Shown here: positions 60,319 to 64,000 of the stretch, piece after piece
Layout: every line of letters starts with the position of its first letter
Position numbering within the stretch: position 1 is the first letter of the stretch
NCBI RefSeq assembly: GCF_015209965.1
Contig: NZ_MU158689.1
Location: 512,648 to 576,647 of the forward strand
Length of the DNA stretch: 64,000 nt
Source: Sphingobacterium pedocola
Lineage (GTDB): Bacteria > Bacteroidota > Bacteroidia > Sphingobacteriales > Sphingobacteriaceae
Direction of reading: 5' to 3'
Position numbers and translations under genes: made by a program
Notes under the pieces: generated by a model
Database searches by the model: none
What the model was told of the DNA's origin: nothing
Seen by the model: only the letters and a program-made list of their open reading frames with translations

Positions 60319-60642
60319 TTATAACATGATTACCTTATCTATTTTCGCAACCGCTTTATAATAGGCGATCACTTGATCAGCTGTATTTACAAACGTTTCA
60401 ATGGTAAACGCGTGGTATTTTCCGGTTTTGGAATCTTTGGTAGAAATTTTCGTACTAGGGTGTTCAAATAGCCGTTCAATTTGATGCTTTGTTTCGATTG
60501 AAGCTGGTGCTATAAATTTGAAAACATATAAGGAAGGAAACGTTTCTACATCGATCAATTTTCGTCTAAAATTGTCGTAAAAATCGGTACCGTCATTATC
60601 TCCAGGGATGTCTTGTATTTTTATGTTGTTTAAATCTGCCAT
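60319..60642 (-). CDS. DUF493 (YbeD-like) protein
   Basis: A 107-residue cytoplasmic protein of the DUF493/YbeD family, an alpha-beta fold with ferredoxin-like topology. The motif DFYDNFRRKLIDVETFPSLYVFKFI and the ending ADQVIAYYKAVAKIDKVIML fit. The family's role is not settled; in E. coli it is linked to lipoate or stress, loosely. I start it at 60642, since the frame to 60672 adds basic residues not typical of the family. It is transcribed alone and shares a terminator with the GT5-like gene. Confidence 0.83.
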   Translation of the reverse strand: MADLNNIKIQDIPGDNDGTDFYDNFRRKLIDVETFPSLYVFKFIAPASIETKHQIERLFEHPSTKISTKDSKTGKYHAFTIETFVNTADQVIAYYKAVAKIDKVIML

Positions 60643-60727
60643 TGTATATCTCCTTTTATAATGTATTAGCAATAAATATACCTTTTTAATGTTAGTAAGA
60701 AAAAAGCGACATTTCGTCGCTTCCCGT

Positions 60728-62989
60728 TTAATTTTCCATTGATGTAGGCCAACTTGCTTTATGTTTTCCTAACTTTTTATTTGGTTTATTAGACATCTCA
60801 AAAACCAATTCGCCTCCCTTGAGCATTTCATCATGTCTAATGAAAACGTTGTGGTAAGGCCTGCCATTGAGCGTAATGGATTTAATGTAGATGTTTTTGG
60901 ACGAATTGTTGTTTGCTACTATGGTGAATAATTTATTATTCGGCATGGTAATCGTAGCTTTATTTAGCGATGGACTGCCGAAGACGTATTCGCCACCTAC
61001 CGGAGAAGCGGGATATAGGCCCATCATTGACCATACCGCCCAGGCGCTCATTTGTCCGGCATCTTCGTTACCAGCATAGCCGTCTGGACGATCATGATAC
61101 ATAGAATCCACGATTTGCCGAATTTTTTCTTGTGTCTTCCATGCTTCCCCAATGTAACTGTACATATAGGCAATATGATGGCTCGGTTCATTTCCATGGG
61201 CATATTGGCCAATAAATCCGCTGGCGTCGGGTGATTGGTTTTCGCCGGTCATATATGAAGGAGTAGCAAATAACGAATCGAGCATATCACGTAATCCATT
61301 TTTATTTGGAAATAATTTGGCTAACCCTCTAATATCGTGTGGTACAAAAAAAGAATGTTGCCATGCATTACCTTCAATGTATTGGCTTTTGTCAAAGTCG
61401 TGTTCAGAATGAAAAGGATCAAATGGTTCGACAAATTTGCCGTTTTTGAATTTTGCCCGCATAAATCCGGATTGGGGGTCAAAAAGATGCTTGTAATTTT
61501 TTGCCCGTTTTGTGAATAGTTGAAAATCTTCGTGTTTTCCAAGCTTTTGGGCTACCAATGAAATGCAATAATCGTCAAATGCATATTCCAATGTTTTGGT
61601 TACGCTTCCTCCGTTGACGTCCTGTGGTACGTAACCATATTCAATATAGGCCGGAACCTCACGTGTTTGTTGAAAGGCGCTTGCACGCATGGCTTGATAG
61701 GCGCGTTCAGCATCTACTCCCGGCCAGTTTTTAAGAACAGCATCTGCTAAAACGGGTATAGCGTGATAGCCCGTCATAGTGTTGGTTTCGAATGTGCTTA
61801 AGTCCCACACAGGCAATAGCCCGTTTTCATCGTAAAAGGAAAGCATGCTATTTAGTATGTCGCTATATTTTTCGGGTTGAGTAATGGTGAAGAGTGGTTT
61901 CAAAGCCCGAAAGGTATCCCAAAGCGAAAATAAGGTATAACGCTGCGCTCCGTCGGCCATGCGATGTATCTCACCTTTGTAGTTTTTGTATCCACCATCT
62001 TGGTCTGAATACAGTGTCGGGGATACAGCGGTATGGTAGAGTGCCGAGTAAAATACACGTTTTAGATGATCGTTGTCGGTCTCCACTTTTATTTTTGCCA
62101 GTTCTTTTTCCCATTTAGCATCGGCGTCATGTCGCACTTGATCAAAATCCCAATGCGGGATCTCTTGAAGTGCGGCAAGCGCCTTATCTGTGTTTGTCGT
62201 CGATAGGGCGACTTTGATCTTTATACTGGATGAGGATTTAAATACCAGTTGTGCGTTTGCTGATTTTGGACCTCCCTGTGCATTACTGTTTTTGATCTCG
62301 AGAAAAGAATCGAAGCCGGGAGCCTTAGCGCCGTTGAAGAGGTGATCCGCGATAGGCTGCGACGTGCGTAATGCAAAATAAACGTGTTGTTTATTTGCCC
62401 ACCCATACGAATACCGATGCCCTATGATGGTGCTGTCATTACGGATTTCTATACGCGTCGATACCGGACTATCCCAATTGTAGGCATGTCCTAAATCTAT
62501 TCTCACTGTAGGTGATCCTGTGTTGGGAGGGAATGTGTACGCATGTAATCCTACGCGTTCGGTACTTGTCAATTTTGTGTGAATGCCATTATCGAATTTA
62601 ACTTCATAATATCCGGGACTTGCTTTTTCAAGTTCATCGGAAAACTTTTGGCGCATATCTATTTTTTCTTTTAAAATAGGAGCTAACATAGGCATCACGG
62701 CAATATCTAACCAATCACCAATACCTGTCCCGCTCAAATGCATGTGACTGAATCCGGCAATGGAGTCCGAAGAAATATGATAACCGCTGACCCAGTCCCA
62801 GCCATTTTTGCCATTATCCGGTGATAGCTGTACTAAGGAAAATGGAACTGTTGCTCCGGGATAGTTATGCCCGTGACCACCTGTGCCTATAAACGGATCT
62901 ACATATTTTGAGTATGTTTGCGCGGTGACCGTGCAGACTAACAGGTTGAAATATAATATAGTAAGTAATGATATTTTTTGACTAATCAT
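60728..62989 (-). CDS. GH92 family exo-alpha-mannosidase
   Basis: A 753-residue exported glycoside hydrolase. The signal peptide starts at the ATG at 62989 (SLLTILYFNLLVCTVTA-Q); the longer frame from 63052 begins inside the promoter. GH92 motifs: YVDPFIGTGGHGHNYPGATVPF, GFSHMHLSGTG, FYSALYHTAVSP, YTLFSLWDTFRALKPLF, GNAWQHSFFVPHDIRGL and GNEDAGQMSAWAVWSMMGLYP. The family removes alpha-mannose (mostly 1,2-linkages) in Ca2+-dependent fashion. There is no susC/susD pair here. It is divergent from a LacI-type regulator that may control it. Confidence 0.94.
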   Translation of the reverse strand: MISQKISLLTILYFNLLVCTVTAQTYSKYVDPFIGTGGHGHNYPGATVPFSLVQLSPDNGKNGWDWVSGYHISSDSIAGFSHMHLSGTGIGDWLDIAVMPMLAPILKEKIDMRQKFSDELEKASPGYYEVKFDNGIHTKLTSTERVGLHAYTFPPNTGSPTVRIDLGHAYNWDSPVSTRIEIRNDSTIIGHRYSYGWANKQHVYFALRTSQPIADHLFNGAKAPGFDSFLEIKNSNAQGGPKSANAQLVFKSSSSIKIKVALSTTNTDKALAALQEIPHWDFDQVRHDADAKWEKELAKIKVETDNDHLKRVFYSALYHTAVSPTLYSDQDGGYKNYKGEIHRMADGAQRYTLFSLWDTFRALKPLFTITQPEKYSDILNSMLSFYDENGLLPVWDLSTFETNTMTGYHAIPVLADAVLKNWPGVDAERAYQAMRASAFQQTREVPAYIEYGYVPQDVNGGSVTKTLEYAFDDYCISLVAQKLGKHEDFQLFTKRAKNYKHLFDPQSGFMRAKFKNGKFVEPFDPFHSEHDFDKSQYIEGNAWQHSFFVPHDIRGLAKLFPNKNGLRDMLDSLFATPSYMTGENQSPDASGFIGQYAHGNEPSHHIAYMYSYIGEAWKTQEKIRQIVDSMYHDRPDGYAGNEDAGQMSAWAVWSMMGLYPASPVGGEYVFGSPSLNKATITMPNNKLFTIVANNNSSKNIYIKSITLNGRPYHNVFIRHDEMLKGGELVFEMSNKPNKKLGKHKASWPTSMEN

Positions 62990-63049
62990 GTAAAAGATAA
63001 TGATATGACGTATGTGTTTAATTGAATATGAATAGGTAAAACCATTTAG

Positions 63050-63057
63050 CAAACTTA
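63050..63057 (-). promoter_or_regulatory. TAnnTTTG promoter element for the GH92 gene
   Basis: It reads TAAGTTTG on the minus strand, 60 bp upstream of the ATG at 62989; it supports the shorter start. Confidence 0.5.
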
Positions 63058-63106
63058 GGTAAATTTACTTTTATATACAATATAATCACTTTACCTATTA
63101 AAAGTT

Positions 63107-63116
63107 ACCTCGAGGT
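63107..63116. promoter_or_regulatory. Palindrome ACCTCGAGGT in the GH92 / LacI divergent region
   Basis: A perfect 10-bp palindrome with an almost symmetric extension (TTACCTCGAGGTTA). It lies between the two divergent promoters and could be an operator for the LacI-type protein, whose family binds such inverted half-sites. Confidence 0.4.
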
Positions 63117-63193
63117 TAGATTGAATACGGTCGGTAGGAGGAGAAGTTTTGTATTCCTCTATTGTTGGATTTTTTTGAAGAAAATTAAAAAAG

Positions 63194-63201
63194 TAATTTT
63201 G
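63194..63201 (+). promoter_or_regulatory. TAnnTTTG promoter element for the LacI-type gene
   Basis: TAATTTTG is exact and would give a leader of about 65 nt before the ATG at 63272. Confidence 0.4.
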
Positions 63202-63271
63202 CTAAAATTGTTGTTGAATTTTAGTAGATTGTGCTTTGTTAAATTATTATGGTTAAAATTAAGCCTACTTC

Positions 63272-64000
63272 ATGAAAAAAAGATTGTCTATTAGCGATAT
63301 AGCCAAAAATCTAGGAATATCTGTAACAACCGTTTCATTTATATTAAACGATAAAGCGAAAGAAAAGAGAATAAGCGATGCATTGACGCATCGTGTATTA
63401 GACTATGTGAAGAAAGTAGGGTATAAGCCTAATCAGTTGGCAAAAAGTCTCCGTACAGGTAAATCAAAAACCTTGGGGCTGCTTGTAGAAGATATTTCCA
63501 ATACTTTTTTTGCAAATATTGCGAAGCAAATTGAACAGAGGGCTTACGATCATGGGTACCATATTTTGTATTGTAGTATGAATAACGACGTGAATCGGGC
63601 TAAAGAGCTTATCCAGCTTTTTCATGATAGACAGATAGACGGCTTTATCATTGCGCCTACAGAAGGGCTTTCTGAAGTGATTCATAATTTGCTTAAAAAT
63701 AATGTTCCCATCGTGTTATTCGATCGTTTTATAGAAGATTTAGATACCAATTACGTCGTGTCGGAGAATAAGCAAGCTGCGTACATGGGGTCTAAATACT
63801 TATTGGATGACTTAAAGGCTACAAAAGTTGGGATGCTTACAATCAATTCTGCACAGACGCAGATGCGGAGCCGTCTGGATGGTTATATGCAGGCGATGGA
63901 TGAGTTAGGCAGGGATGCTGTCATTAAGAAAATTCAGGTTGATCAACCAGATGAGGTCACGATTGATCTGGTACGTGATTTCATTGTCGACAACAAGCTA
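63272..64000 (+). CDS. LacI-family transcriptional regulator (cut by window end)
   Basis: The first 243 residues of a LacI-type repressor. The helix-turn-helix is ISDIAKNLGISVTTVSFILN at about residues 6-25, followed by the hinge region (VKKVGYKPNQLAKSLRTGKSK). The effector domain is a periplasmic-binding-protein fold: TLGLLVEDISNTFFANI, ILYCSSMNNDVNRAKELI, IDGFIIAPTEG, PIVLFDRFIEDLDTNYVVSEN. The reading frame is open to the last base, so the gene continues beyond the window. It is divergent from the GH92 gene and may regulate it; a palindrome lies between. The sugar it senses is unknown. Confidence 0.93.
   Translation, partial: MKKRLSISDIAKNLGISVTTVSFILNDKAKEKRISDALTHRVLDYVKKVGYKPNQLAKSLRTGKSKTLGLLVEDISNTFFANIAKQIEQRAYDHGYHILYCSMNNDVNRAKELIQLFHDRQIDGFIIAPTEGLSEVIHNLLKNNVPIVLFDRFIEDLDTNYVVSENKQAAYMGSKYLLDDLKATKVGMLTINSAQTQMRSRLDGYMQAMDELGRDAVIKKIQVDQPDEVTIDLVRDFIVDNKL

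Noticed and set aside
1..64000. tRNA or rRNA genes
   Set aside because: I scanned the intergenic regions for cloverleaf arms with GTTCGA-type T-loops and for rRNA signatures and found none; this is a by-eye check and tRNAscan would be decisive.
1..64000. Integrated prophage, integrative element or CRISPR-Cas locus
   Set aside because: No integrase, portal, terminase, relaxase, Cas or transposase gene was recognised, and most of the gene content is housekeeping.

Overview
This window looks like a chromosomal segment of a Bacteroidota bacterium, most likely of the order Sphingobacteriales (Sphingobacterium/Pedobacter-like; the family is an inference). The reasons are the gene families present (a GH92 mannosidase, an OmpA-like barrel protein, a GH3-type adenylating enzyme, a TPR-CHAT lipoprotein, a queuine tRNA-ribosyltransferase without its zinc cysteines), the scarcity of Shine-Dalgarno sequences, and many exact copies of the Bacteroidota promoter element TAnnTTTG just upstream of genes. 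No rRNA, tRNA, CRISPR array, phage or complete transposase gene was seen. One SRP RNA gene, absent from any ORF list, lies at 5343-5438 on the minus strand.

Layout. 1-12.4 kb holds housekeeping genes: an outer-membrane protein, trmN6, a phosphodiesterase, a MerR regulator, a small HExxH protein, accD, ffs, dprA, rsmG, a membrane glycosyltransferase, tgt, an LptG-type permease and a DMT exporter. 12.9-18.7 kb is a complete seven-gene mrpABCDEFG Na+/H+ antiporter operon on the minus strand. 18.8-24.7 kb holds acs, a UbiA-like membrane protein and a minus-strand operon rsmA, FAD monooxygenase, 2-hydroxyacid dehydrogenase. 25.5-31.7 kb holds a small exported protein, pdxA, cca, a pRiA4b-like acidic protein, miaA and ilvE. 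32-40 kb is the most unusual part: an OmpA-like protein, a possible 34-residue peptide, a TPR-CHAT lipoprotein with an apparently intact His/Cys dyad, a PKD-domain surface protein, and, divergently, an ECF-like sigma factor with a membrane protein built like an anti-sigma factor carrying periplasmic TPRs. 40-64 kb returns to housekeeping and envelope genes: GH3-like, lptB, recJ, an MBL hydrolase, a KhtT/KhtU-type antiporter pair, a DUF59 protein, a GT4 enzyme, a polyprenyl synthetase, an omega-amidase, a MarR regulator, an FMN glutamate-synthase domain protein, a DUF2520 protein, ccmF, ccmE with a CxxxY haem motif, panC, a truncated GT5 protein, a DUF493 protein, a GH92 and a LacI regulator cut by the window end.

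The non-coding space is unusually structured. A mosaic repeat family of about 470-570 bp occurs at least seven times (one copy cut by the left edge), always between genes. One copy (42511-43025) is bounded by perfect 29-bp inverted repeats. Its modules are shuffled, inverted or exchanged between copies, and a hairpin with a CCTCCTCC loop recurs in six of them. Three different small palindromic elements (8969-9092, 45720-45918, 52192-52278) and a short AGTCAAAAGTA-like sequence that carries a ready-made TAnnTTTG element in front of accD, lptG and ccmF complete the picture. The strongest candidate for an undescribed system is the CHAT/PKD plus sigma/anti-sigma cluster; the strongest candidate for an undescribed mobile or RNA element is the mosaic repeat. 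All calls come from reading the sequence; no database search was possible.
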